Shown piece by piece: positions 33,058 to 41,140 of a DNA stretch of 64,000 nt; within the stretch, counting starts at the first letter, position 1, and the number at the start of each line of letters is the position of its first letter. The stretch covers positions 1-64,000 of the forward strand of contig JBIKUD010000017.1 in the NCBI GenBank assembly GCA_044347745.1. The letters run 5' to 3'. The notes below the pieces were generated by a model that saw nothing but the letters and a program-made list of their open reading frames with translations, was not told where the DNA came from and did not search any database. The position numbers and the translations under genes were made by a program. Origin of the DNA: JAIBBV01 sp044347745. Its GTDB lineage: Bacteria; Bdellovibrionota_C; UBA2361; JAFLCA01.

Positions 33058-33633
33058 CTAGCAGATTTTTAATTCTGTTTCTAAAAGTTCACACCAGGCG
33101 TGGATAATGCAAATGTGAACCTCTTGAATTCGTTCGGTTTCTTGGCTGGGAACACAAAGTCCAAGCTGAGCCTCTTGCAGAAGCAAACCACCATCTTTAC
33201 CGGTTAGCCCAATAACTTTAGCGCCCTGAGCTTTGGCTGCCGCAACGGCCGCCATTATATTTTTTGACTTACCGGAGGTAGAGATAGCAACCAAACAATC
33301 GCCCGGTCTGCAAAAGGTCTTTGCTTGCCGCTCAAAAACGCCATCAAACGCGTAATCATTTGCCCAGCATGTCAAAGTTGCAGGGTCCATAAAGTGCATA
33401 GCCCGAATTCCAGGTCGCTCGCGTTTGTATCGCGCCACAAGTTCTTCAACCAAATGAGCCGCATCACAGGCAGAACCTCCGTTACCGCAGGCATAAATGG
33501 TGCCGCCTGACTTGGCTGTATCTGCCAGCAACTCTGCAGCTTGATGCACTGCTTTCATAAATGCCGCATCCTTCGATAACTTTAGCTTAAGGTCCGCTGC
33601 TTGTGAAAAAATCTTAGATACTGCTGTCGTCAT
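33058..33633 (-). CDS. gmhA: Phosphoheptose isomerase (SIS domain)
   Basis: GmhA converts sedoheptulose 7-phosphate to D-glycero-D-manno-heptose 7-phosphate for lipopolysaccharide core synthesis. The 191-residue protein has GGTIYACGNGGSACDAAHLVEEL (residues about 40-62), AISTSGKSKNI and the C-terminal IQEVHICIIHAWCELLE, all family hallmarks. It overlaps functionally with DiaA-like SIS proteins, but size and motifs favour GmhA. The neighbouring ROK kinase ends 24 bp upstream, suggesting a shared sugar role. Confidence 0.9.
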   Translation of the reverse strand: MTTAVSKIFSQAADLKLKLSKDAAFMKAVHQAAELLADTAKSGGTIYACGNGGSACDAAHLVEELVARYKRERPGIRAMHFMDPATLTCWANDYAFDGVFERQAKTFCRPGDCLVAISTSGKSKNIMAAVAAAKAQGAKVIGLTGKDGGLLLQEAQLGLCVPSQETERIQEVHICIIHAWCELLETELKIC

Positions 33634-33656
33634 AAAAAATCTTATCTCTTAAAAAC

Positions 33657-34595
33657 TTATACCTTTTTTCCTACCTCAAGCGCTGCAGCAAGAGAGGCGA
33701 GGTCTTGCACCGATTCGCCTAAAGCAGCAGCTTCAATTCTGCAAGCAGCAAACGCCTCTGGCAAAGCTTCTCTTTGCGCACTTTGGCGCACAGGTTTTAG
33801 ATATAATTCGCCAAGGCGCAATGCGTGGGAGCCGAGGCTTATGTGTTCTGGGTTAAGAATATCTATTAATGCCCCAATAAACTCGCCAAGGTATCCGGCT
33901 GATTCCTCAATAATGCTGCGTGCCATCGCGTCCCCTTGCAGAGCCGCTTCGCCAATAACTTTACTAGTAAGCGCCTCAACCGGGACGGAATCTAAAACTG
34001 ATGCCTGATGTGGCTCAGCCAAGCGAATAATTGCCAATTTTGGCAAATTACTTCCACTTGTAAATCCTTCAAGACTTCCTGCTTTATAAAATCCAACTGG
34101 CCCAAATGGTCTAAGACGCACATGTCCAACTTCACCGGCAAGATCTTGCATGCCTCGATACAAAGCTCCATTAAGCACGAGTCCCGCTCCCATTCCGGTG
34201 CCACAGGTAAAATAGACCAGGTTATTAATTTTTTGTTTATGTCCCCAACGCCATTCAGCCAAGGCCGCAGCATTGGCGTCGTTTTCTACGGCAACAGGAA
34301 CCCCGAATGCCGTCTGCATCCACTGTCGAATTGGCGCATCCTTCCAAGCTGGAAGATTCGGCGGATTACAAAGTTTTCCCAGTCGGCTGGACATAGGACC
34401 TGGCACCGAGCAACCAATTGCTTCTAATACCTGACCAGGTCTGCGGCCTAAAAACTGTTTGCCAATTTCAATAAATGCTTCACGGGCTTCGGCTGGATTG
34501 GGGGTCGAAAACGACTCGCGTTCCAGTATTTCTCCGGAAGCGAGACCGAGAATGACCGAAGATTTAGTGCCACCAACATCAATTCCAATATACAT
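33657..34595 (-). CDS. ROK-family sugar kinase lacking the zinc-binding cysteines
   Basis: The ATG at 34595 gives 312 residues beginning MYIGIDVGGTKSS, the ATPase phosphate-1 motif. ENDANAAALAEW, TCGTGMGAGLVLNGALYRG and LAGEVGHVRL are ROK signatures, with Asp in ENDAN the likely catalytic base. ROK kinases normally have a CxCGxxGCxE zinc site after the GH motif; here the place reads FYKAGSLEGF, with no cysteine. ROK members phosphorylate glucose, N-acetylmannosamine, N-acetylglucosamine or allose; the substrate is open. It is next to gmhA. Confidence 0.87.
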   Translation of the reverse strand: MYIGIDVGGTKSSVILGLASGEILERESFSTPNPAEAREAFIEIGKQFLGRRPGQVLEAIGCSVPGPMSSRLGKLCNPPNLPAWKDAPIRQWMQTAFGVPVAVENDANAAALAEWRWGHKQKINNLVYFTCGTGMGAGLVLNGALYRGMQDLAGEVGHVRLRPFGPVGFYKAGSLEGFTSGSNLPKLAIIRLAEPHQASVLDSVPVEALTSKVIGEAALQGDAMARSIIEESAGYLGEFIGALIDILNPEHISLGSHALRLGELYLKPVRQSAQREALPEAFAACRIEAAALGESVQDLASLAAALEVGKKV

Positions 34596-34777
34596 GGCGC
34601 CAAGGCTAGCACAGGGCAACAGAATTCTCCGAGAGGCAAATTTTGCTGTTTATGCCTTACCAAGCCTCCAGCTAACATATTAAAATTTCACATTATTTTT
34701 AAATTCAAGACTTGGCAAAACTCTTGCTCCTTTCCCCTCTGCGATTCCCGTGTGGGAAACGAGGAAAAGGGCATTTC

Positions 34778-36271
34778 ATGCGTATATCGGCATCAGAAAG
34801 AGCAAAAAAAGAGGGGGCCTCTCAAGGGGTTAGGCCTACTGCGCAGCCAGTTGCCGGAAATGCTGGGGCCGATTTGCTGCTTCAAGAATTCTCGGCTGTG
34901 ATGGACAAAATTGCCGCCAGAGGCTCGCAAGAGTCCTTTGGTGAGGAATCTTTTGCTGAGGCCTTAGCCGTAGGCGGAGAGATTCAACCAATTCAGGTAG
35001 TTAACCCAAGTCTTCCCAAAGCGGAGTTACAATCCAGCGTAGATACCTCAGACTCAAAGACGAAAGCGCCTGCTTTGAGCGACGAAAACAAGAACCAGGC
35101 ATTTGGCGATAAACCTCGCAATGAGAGCGAACAACACCTGACCCAGGAGAAGGCAACAACCCAGGAGGCTCCAAAGAGTGCCGAGACTCAAAAGCCAGAG
35201 ACCAGTGCAGCGAATGTGAAGGAAGCGAAGCTTTCTAAACAAGATGATAACGCAACTGCAGCAAGCCAAACCACACAAGTAACAAGTTCAGCAACCCAAG
35301 ACGTAGAGCAAGAAGTCCTGCTTGCTGGTGAAGGCTTAGGACAGAATCGAGGGCAATCCCAAGCACAGTCACAGGTAAAGGCAAGCCCAAAATCTTCAGC
35401 CTCTGAAAAACAAAACAACGCTGAAGCCCTAGTGGCTGAGAACAGCACAGCAACCCCAGCTCCTACTCAAGAAACTGGCAAAGCGCCCACTGAAGTACAA
35501 ACATCTGAGCAGAATAAAAAATTAAACCAGACCCTAACACTTGGAGGCGCAGGAGAAGTAACCCAGGACATTACAAGCCCTATCTCCTTCGAAGTTGCAC
35601 GCATGACTGCTGAGGTATTGGCGCTTAAATATGCGCTCGAAAAGAGCACCGCATCAGTTTTGCAAACAGCCCAAGGTAAAATGAGCGTAGAAACTGCTGC
35701 TCATGAGAATCAAGCGTCTATTGCTCCAAGTTCAGGAACGGGCACCAAGTTTGGTTCAAGCGACGGTGCAATTGGTGGCCGTTTAAGCACCCAAGCTCAA
35801 AAAGAAGAACAGGTACGCTCCAGTAAGCAATTGCCCCAAGCGTTAAGCACTCGCACCATGGAGCGAGTAGAAACCGCCCTTAAAGAGGCTGCCAAGGCAA
35901 GAGATGGCAAAACTATTTCGCTGCGCCTCGATCCTCCTGATCTGGGCAAAGTAAAGGTCGACGTTACTTTGCGCGATGGAGCCTTACACGCACGAATAGT
36001 GGTTGAATCGCCTGCGGTCAATCAGTTGCTCCGCGAAAAATCTCATGAGCTGCAACAAAATTTAAGACGCCTAGGTCTTGAAGTAGATACCGTCACCGTC
36101 ACGGTCAGCAGCGATGGACAGTCAAATTTTAATAGCGGGGAATTTGTAAAACAAAATAGTTCGGAAAATCTGAAAGAATTTGGCGGTGGTTTACTTGGCA
36201 AAGTTTCAAATCAGAATGTGGCACATACTGAGGTAAAAACCCAAGCAGCAGTAGATGGCTGGGTAGCGTAA
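34778..36271 (+). CDS. fliK: Flagellar hook-length control protein FliK
   Basis: FliK measures hook length and triggers the export switch. The ATG at 34778 follows AGGAAAAGGG; a longer frame begins with TTG at 34712. The 497-residue protein is mostly disordered and rich in Gln, Ser, Thr, Ala and Glu, as FliK usually is. A C-terminal Flg_hook domain lies at about 385-460 (ISLRLDPPDLGKVKVDV, LRRLGLEVDTVTVTVS). It is followed by flgD (17 bp) and flgE, a usual flagellar operon order. Confidence 0.9.
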   Translation: MRISASERAKKEGASQGVRPTAQPVAGNAGADLLLQEFSAVMDKIAARGSQESFGEESFAEALAVGGEIQPIQVVNPSLPKAELQSSVDTSDSKTKAPALSDENKNQAFGDKPRNESEQHLTQEKATTQEAPKSAETQKPETSAANVKEAKLSKQDDNATAASQTTQVTSSATQDVEQEVLLAGEGLGQNRGQSQAQSQVKASPKSSASEKQNNAEALVAENSTATPAPTQETGKAPTEVQTSEQNKKLNQTLTLGGAGEVTQDITSPISFEVARMTAEVLALKYALEKSTASVLQTAQGKMSVETAAHENQASIAPSSGTGTKFGSSDGAIGGRLSTQAQKEEQVRSSKQLPQALSTRTMERVETALKEAAKARDGKTISLRLDPPDLGKVKVDVTLRDGALHARIVVESPAVNQLLREKSHELQQNLRRLGLEVDTVTVTVSSDGQSNFNSGEFVKQNSSENLKEFGGGLLGKVSNQNVAHTEVKTQAAVDGWVA

Positions 36272-36288
36272 GAGAGGAACAAAAAGAT

Positions 36289-36957
36289 ATGGCAACTGAA
36301 TCGGTAATAAATTCAACACTACTAAGGGCAACGAACGGCAGCACATCAAGCCCAAGTGCGTCGGATACTGCAAAGAAGAACAATGATATCTCAAAGAATG
36401 AATTTTTAACTTTGCTTGTTACTCAACTACAGAATCAAGACCCTCTCGAGCCCATGAAGAATGAAGAATTCGCGGTTAACTTGGCGCAATTCTCACAACT
36501 TGAACAACTCGTATCAATTAACGATAAAATTGCGGGCGAATCTGCTGACCTCAATTCATTAGCAGCATATTTAGGTAATCAAGTTGTGCTGAACACCGAC
36601 AAAGTTCAGGTGAAAGACAAAGATGGCGGCGCAGTGCGCTTTGATTTAGGACAAGATGCCGCCAATGTTGAGCTTGAGCTTCTTAACGAAGACGGCAGCG
36701 TGGCAAAGAAAATTAATGTTGGAGCAATGGCCGCGGGCACACAAAACATTCGCTTAGAAAGTGTTGATGTGCCAAATGGCAACTACACTGCCAGAGTGTC
36801 AGCAACTTCGACAGCAGGCAGTGTAATGACACCAGACGTTAAATACACAGGAGTAGTGAACGGGTTTATTCCGGGGCCAGAGCCAAAGTTACTGGTAAAT
36901 GGCAACGAAATTGATCCCTCGCAGATTGTTTCCGTACATGCAATCAGCGCTAGTTAA
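36289..36957 (+). CDS. flgD: Flagellar hook capping protein FlgD
   Basis: FlgD caps the growing hook and lets FlgE subunits add. The 222-residue protein has the N-terminal block KNEFLTLLVTQLQNQDPLEPMKNEEFAVNLAQFSQLEQL (described here by its ends KNEFL and QLEQL), typical of FlgD, then a beta-sandwich and FlgD-Ig-like part (about 100-205) with VPNGNYTARVSAT. AGAGAGG precedes the ATG. The gene is in the fliK-flgD-flgE operon. Confidence 0.94.
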   Translation: MATESVINSTLLRATNGSTSSPSASDTAKKNNDISKNEFLTLLVTQLQNQDPLEPMKNEEFAVNLAQFSQLEQLVSINDKIAGESADLNSLAAYLGNQVVLNTDKVQVKDKDGGAVRFDLGQDAANVELELLNEDGSVAKKINVGAMAAGTQNIRLESVDVPNGNYTARVSATSTAGSVMTPDVKYTGVVNGFIPGPEPKLLVNGNEIDPSQIVSVHAISAS

Positions 36958-37012
36958 TTGAAGTGAGTTTGAGAAAAGTTTTTTGAGTACCCTCTGATAA
37001 GGAGACTACAAC

Positions 37013-38347
37013 GTGCCGAGTATTATTAATGGTTTGTTCTCAGGGCGTTCTGGATTGGCAAGTCATGGTACCGCTATTGCGGTAGTTGGTGACAACATTT
37101 CAAATGCCAGCACCATTGGCTACAAAGCCAGCCGAGCAGAGTTTGAAGACCTTATCGCGGGTGGTCAAACAGCCGGTAAAGTTGTGGGTTCTGGTTCCAC
37201 AATCAGCGCGGTAAGCACCATATTTGAACAGGGCACCCTTGAGTTTACCAGTCGCCCTCTTGATTTGGCCATCGACGGAAACGGATTTTTCGTTTTGGCC
37301 GACGGCGCACAGCGTTTCTACACACGTGCAGGCAACTTTAAAATTGACTCATCAGGGTACATCGTTAATCAAAATGACCTTACCGTAATGGGATTTCCTG
37401 CGGGTGGCACTGGCGCATTACAGCCATTGAACGTTAATGCAGTTAGCCAAGACAGTGTCGCAACCACCGGAGTAGCTCTCGCCGGCAACTTAGATGCGTC
37501 TTCTGGAACCATTGCCGCATCCTCAATTCCGGCTGCAAACGTAGCGGACGGCACACTTTATGGAACCGATACGGTAACCTATGCCGATTTAAATGAAGTT
37601 GCAGAGTTTTCATCGGTGGTGCAGGTGTTTGACTCGCTTGGAGCGCAACACACGGTCACCTTCTTTTTCTTTCATACTGGATCAAATCAGTTTCAAGTTC
37701 GTGGTTACGTCAATTCTGAAGATGTTGATGACCTGACGTCGGGAACTCCCAATTCTGGCTTCCCAAGATTAATTTACGATGGAACCACGACGACCACGGG
37801 CGAAATGGACATGACGTTCAATGGTGATGGCACCAGGTCCAATGCTCCCGCAATTGGAACATACGACCTTGTAGCATCAATCCCATGGAACAACGGTTCG
37901 GATCCAAGCAGTGTGAATATTAGCTTTGATCCATTCACGCAGTATTCTGGAAGTTCCAACATCTTATCAATTACCCAAGACGGCCAAGGTGTAGGTACCG
38001 TCGTAAGCTTGGCAATTGATTCAGACGGCGCCATTTCTGCTCGTCTATCAAACGGTCAAAGTGCGGTAGTAGGAGCCATAGGTTTGGTTAACTTTGCTAA
38101 CCCAGAAGGCTTAACCCGTATTGGTAACCAGTTGCTGCAACAATCTACCTCCTCTGGTGAGCCGGTAGTAGGTCGCCCACTGACTGGTACCTTTGGTGGT
38201 GTAGAATCTGGTCGTATTGAGCTGTCAACCGTGGATATTGCCAATGAGTTCGTACGTATGATTACCCTGCAAAGAGGTTTTCAGGCCAACTCGCGCGTAA
38301 TTACCACTATCAATCAGCTTCTAAACGAAATTATCCAGTTAGCATAA
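37013..38347 (+). CDS. flgE: Flagellar hook protein FlgE
   Basis: FlgE forms the hook. The start is GTG at 37013 with AAGGAG upstream. The N-terminal rod-family motif (GRSGLASHGTAIAVVGDNISNASTIGYK) and C-terminal VDIANEFVRMITLQRGFQANSRVITT are conserved. The 444 residues in between form the variable D1/D2 domains (FlgE D2-like near 190-340). FlgE and FlgG/FlgF share the ends; the length and fliK-flgD context make FlgE the call. A hairpin terminator follows. Confidence 0.94.
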   Translation: MPSIINGLFSGRSGLASHGTAIAVVGDNISNASTIGYKASRAEFEDLIAGGQTAGKVVGSGSTISAVSTIFEQGTLEFTSRPLDLAIDGNGFFVLADGAQRFYTRAGNFKIDSSGYIVNQNDLTVMGFPAGGTGALQPLNVNAVSQDSVATTGVALAGNLDASSGTIAASSIPAANVADGTLYGTDTVTYADLNEVAEFSSVVQVFDSLGAQHTVTFFFFHTGSNQFQVRGYVNSEDVDDLTSGTPNSGFPRLIYDGTTTTTGEMDMTFNGDGTRSNAPAIGTYDLVASIPWNNGSDPSSVNISFDPFTQYSGSSNILSITQDGQGVGTVVSLAIDSDGAISARLSNGQSAVVGAIGLVNFANPEGLTRIGNQLLQQSTSSGEPVVGRPLTGTFGGVESGRIELSTVDIANEFVRMITLQRGFQANSRVITTINQLLNEIIQLA

Positions 38348-38373
38348 CGAATATTCAATAGAGTATGGCTCAG

Positions 38374-38400
38374 AAAGCGCAGCCTTAACGGCTGCGCTTT
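38374..38400 (+). terminator. Hairpin terminator of the fliK-flgD-flgE operon
   Basis: The arms aaagcgcagcc (38374-38384) and ggctgcgcttt (38390-38400) are perfect complements with a 5-base loop, followed by CCTCATTT. The site is 27 bp after the flgE stop. Confidence 0.85.
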
Positions 38401-38432
38401 CCTCATTTAAAAGTCTAGGGTAAATATTGGCA

Positions 38433-39377
38433 ATGGACTTTTCAGATGCAGAGCTTATTAAAGGGGTTGAGCAGGGCAGCATGCGCGCAGTTGCCAGGCT
38501 AATCACCCTTGCAGAAAACAGGGTGCCCCGCGCCGTAGGCATTCAGGCGGCGCTTTTTAAACATACTGGCCGCGCCCAAGTGTTAGGAATTACCGGCTCC
38601 CCTGGTGCAGGCAAATCAACCTTAGTAGATGCGTTAGCTGCTGAATGGCGCAAAGCCGGTCGCAAAGTTGCCATTGTTGCTGTTGATCCCAGCAGTCCGT
38701 TTTCGGGCGGTGCAATATTAGGCGATCGCATTCGCATGAATAGAGCGGTTGAAGACTCGCAAGTGTATATTCGCAGCATGGCCACTCGCGGATCGCTTGG
38801 CGGATTGGCGCGCGCCACTATAGACGCAGTACAAATTTTAGACGCAGCGGGCTTTGATCATATAATTGTTGAAACTGTGGGAGTTGGCCAAGCTGAAGTT
38901 GATATTGTGCGCCTCGCCGATACTTGCGTAGTGGTGCTGGTCCCTGGCATGGGCGACAGCGTGCAAGCCATAAAGGCGGGCATTTTAGAAATTGCCGATG
39001 TATTTGTAATTAATAAGTCCGATAGAGAAGGCGCAGATCTATTACATCGCGACATTACGGTGCTTGTGTCACTAAATGAACACAAACCAAATGACTGGAA
39101 ACAAGCCATTGTAAAAACGGTAGCAACAAACGCTGAAGGATTACCTGACCTGGTGCATGCGATTAATAATCACCAACATTGGCTGAGCTTATCTGCTCAA
39201 GGCAAAGAACGCCGCATAAAAATTCTTGAACACACCATTAGCCAGATTGCTCAAGATTTAACCCACGAGAAAATTTTGGTGCAACAAAAGCCCTTGCTCG
39301 ACAGTCTTGTTAAAGACTGTTTTGAGCGCAGACGAGATCCGTATAATGCTGCGGAAGAGCTGCTGAAGCGCTTCTAG
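38433..39377 (+). CDS. meaB: Methylmalonyl-CoA mutase-associated GTPase MeaB
   Basis: MeaB/ArgK-type G3E GTPases protect and load adenosylcobalamin into methylmalonyl-CoA mutase. The ATG at 38433 gives 314 residues; an upstream TTG is possible. Walker A is GSPGAGKSTLVDAL near residue 50, Walker B/switch elements include VAVDPSSPFSGGAILGDRIRM, DHIIVETVGVGQAE and the base-specific NKSD. The family length is 310-340. The mutase genes are not in this window. It follows flgE on the same strand after a terminator. Confidence 0.94.
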   Translation: MDFSDAELIKGVEQGSMRAVARLITLAENRVPRAVGIQAALFKHTGRAQVLGITGSPGAGKSTLVDALAAEWRKAGRKVAIVAVDPSSPFSGGAILGDRIRMNRAVEDSQVYIRSMATRGSLGGLARATIDAVQILDAAGFDHIIVETVGVGQAEVDIVRLADTCVVVLVPGMGDSVQAIKAGILEIADVFVINKSDREGADLLHRDITVLVSLNEHKPNDWKQAIVKTVATNAEGLPDLVHAINNHQHWLSLSAQGKERRIKILEHTISQIAQDLTHEKILVQQKPLLDSLVKDCFERRRDPYNAAEELLKRF

Positions 39378-39528
39378 CCCGGTAGCCTCATCTAAACGCG
39401 GTTTGAGGAAAAACCAACGCAGAAAACCGAGACAGAGACGGCAAACTTGTTACCCAAAAAGTGTCAGGTGAGCGCCGGACTTCAGCTGACCAGTTGCCCG
39501 AAGCCTGCGCCTGTCCCAGGATCTGGCT

Positions 39529-40833
39529 CTAGCGAGTCGGATATCTATCTGCCCCAACATTCATAACCGAACGGGCCTGAGTATACTCTATTTCACGAAG
39601 TGCCATCATCCGAACAAGAAGGTCCTCTCGCATTCTTTCAAGAGCAACAGCGGCCTGATCCATATATTTGTCTGCGCGAGCCTCATTACTTTCAATTTGC
39701 GCAATTGCGCCGTTTCTAAGCTGCGCATGTTGAGCGTTGTTTCTGTCAATGGTGCCCTCATCCGGATCCACAATCGCATAGAGGAGTGTACCCAGTGATT
39801 CGCCAGCACCTCGGCGCCAACGATCAAGTTCACGATCTTTTAGGTCCTCGCCAAGGAATGCTCTATCCCTATCCATGTTTGCAAGAGCCCAGCGCTGGTT
39901 CACAGAATCCCAGCTCGCCTGCCTGCTCTGTTCACGCATCATCGTTAAATTATCTAACCCCTGCTGAAAAAGCTGAGCATCGTGGTTACGCAGCTCAGCA
40001 AGAATGGTCATTTTCTCCTTCGCTAATGCCACTACATCTCTCTCAACTCCAATTTCAGAGTGTTTGGAGGCAGCTTCAAAGCCAGAGATTCTTGCGCGCA
40101 GCTCTGCATCACTCGCTTCTTGGGTACGCCTATCAATAATGCGCCCTCCTCTCGCCATCTGCTGAGCATGCCCTTCAGCGCTATACTCATCTTGCGGTGC
40201 AGAAGCGGATGGAATTTCTACTGGGGTGCGAGCCGCGCTACCGGATGGGCGCAGCAAATTGCGGGCAACCGCACGCTTTTCAGCCTCGGCAGAATTATAT
40301 TGTGGCTTCACTTCTGGAGTAGCGCCGCTCTCAACTTTGGCACTGACACCTACTGGGAGAAAGTCGGGATGGGCTCTGGAAATAGCCGCATGCGAATTTG
40401 ACAAACGCTGCTGAGCTGCTTCAGCGGCATTTTTTAGTTCTGAGTTTTCACCTTTGGCCTCTGCCACCTTGCCTACTGCAACTATATATCCATACACAGC
40501 ACCCGTAAGCTCAGTGCGTTCAGCAGCTGAAAGCTTTGCAAGTTCAGTTTTTGAATATCCGCTAAATCTTTCCAAAAGGTTTTTTGCCATTTCGGGAGTA
40601 AGAGCGGCGGAATCTTGCAGCTTATCTTTTTGAGGAGTTTTAAGTTCGGTTAACGCGGTCGCGCTATCTGCTGCTTTTGTCTCTTTCGCACTCGGGTTAG
40701 TTGTTCCAGGCTCCGGCGCGCCAGCCACAGGAGGAAGAGGCTCTTGCCTTGCCTGTGTGGAAGTTGTCGAACACGCTGCTCCTGTTAAGACCAATAAAGC
40801 TCCCGCTGCTGCTTTCTGAATTCCGTTCATCAT
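39529..40833 (-). CDS. Coiled-coil lipoprotein of unknown function
   Basis: The 434-residue protein begins with a lipoprotein signal peptide, LLVLTGAAC with the lipidated Cys near residue 21. A Pro/Ala/Thr-rich spacer follows. Residues about 85-150 and 240-430 are rich in charged heptad-like helices (ARISGFEAASKHSEIGVERD, VALERMREDLLVRMMALREIEY), suggesting long coiled coils. No domain is recognised. It would be anchored in the outer or inner membrane, facing the periplasm. It stands alone between convergent meaB and the divergent sulfatase. Confidence 0.65.
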   Translation of the reverse strand: MMNGIQKAAAGALLVLTGAACSTTSTQARQEPLPPVAGAPEPGTTNPSAKETKAADSATALTELKTPQKDKLQDSAALTPEMAKNLLERFSGYSKTELAKLSAAERTELTGAVYGYIVAVGKVAEAKGENSELKNAAEAAQQRLSNSHAAISRAHPDFLPVGVSAKVESGATPEVKPQYNSAEAEKRAVARNLLRPSGSAARTPVEIPSASAPQDEYSAEGHAQQMARGGRIIDRRTQEASDAELRARISGFEAASKHSEIGVERDVVALAKEKMTILAELRNHDAQLFQQGLDNLTMMREQSRQASWDSVNQRWALANMDRDRAFLGEDLKDRELDRWRRGAGESLGTLLYAIVDPDEGTIDRNNAQHAQLRNGAIAQIESNEARADKYMDQAAVALERMREDLLVRMMALREIEYTQARSVMNVGADRYPTR

Positions 40834-41140
40834 ACTGGTTCCACTGCAAAATAGAGATGAAAATGAAACATCCGTAGAGGTACTTACCGTAAGCCCCAGG
40901 ACTCCTCTTCTTTTATGTAAAGGTAGCGCTAGTCTGTGACTTATGCCAATTTTTCTTAAAACATTTTTCTAATAGAAAAGCATGGCTATCCTATTAGAAT
41001 CACTACATAAAACGCCTCGTCTGTAATTCCCATGATTGGCACCTCAAACTTCCTTATTTTATTTTCTTTCCATTCCGCATTTCCAAGGGGTTTACCGAGC
41101 TTTTTTCTAAAGTGCTGGTATTCAGCTATACTTCAAAAAT
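40834..41140. other. Divergent intergenic region without a gene
   Basis: This 307-bp AT-rich spacer separates the minus-strand lipoprotein gene and the plus-strand sulfatase gene. It probably holds both promoters, but no convincing -35/-10 pair, repeat or RNA gene stands out. Confidence 0.4.
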
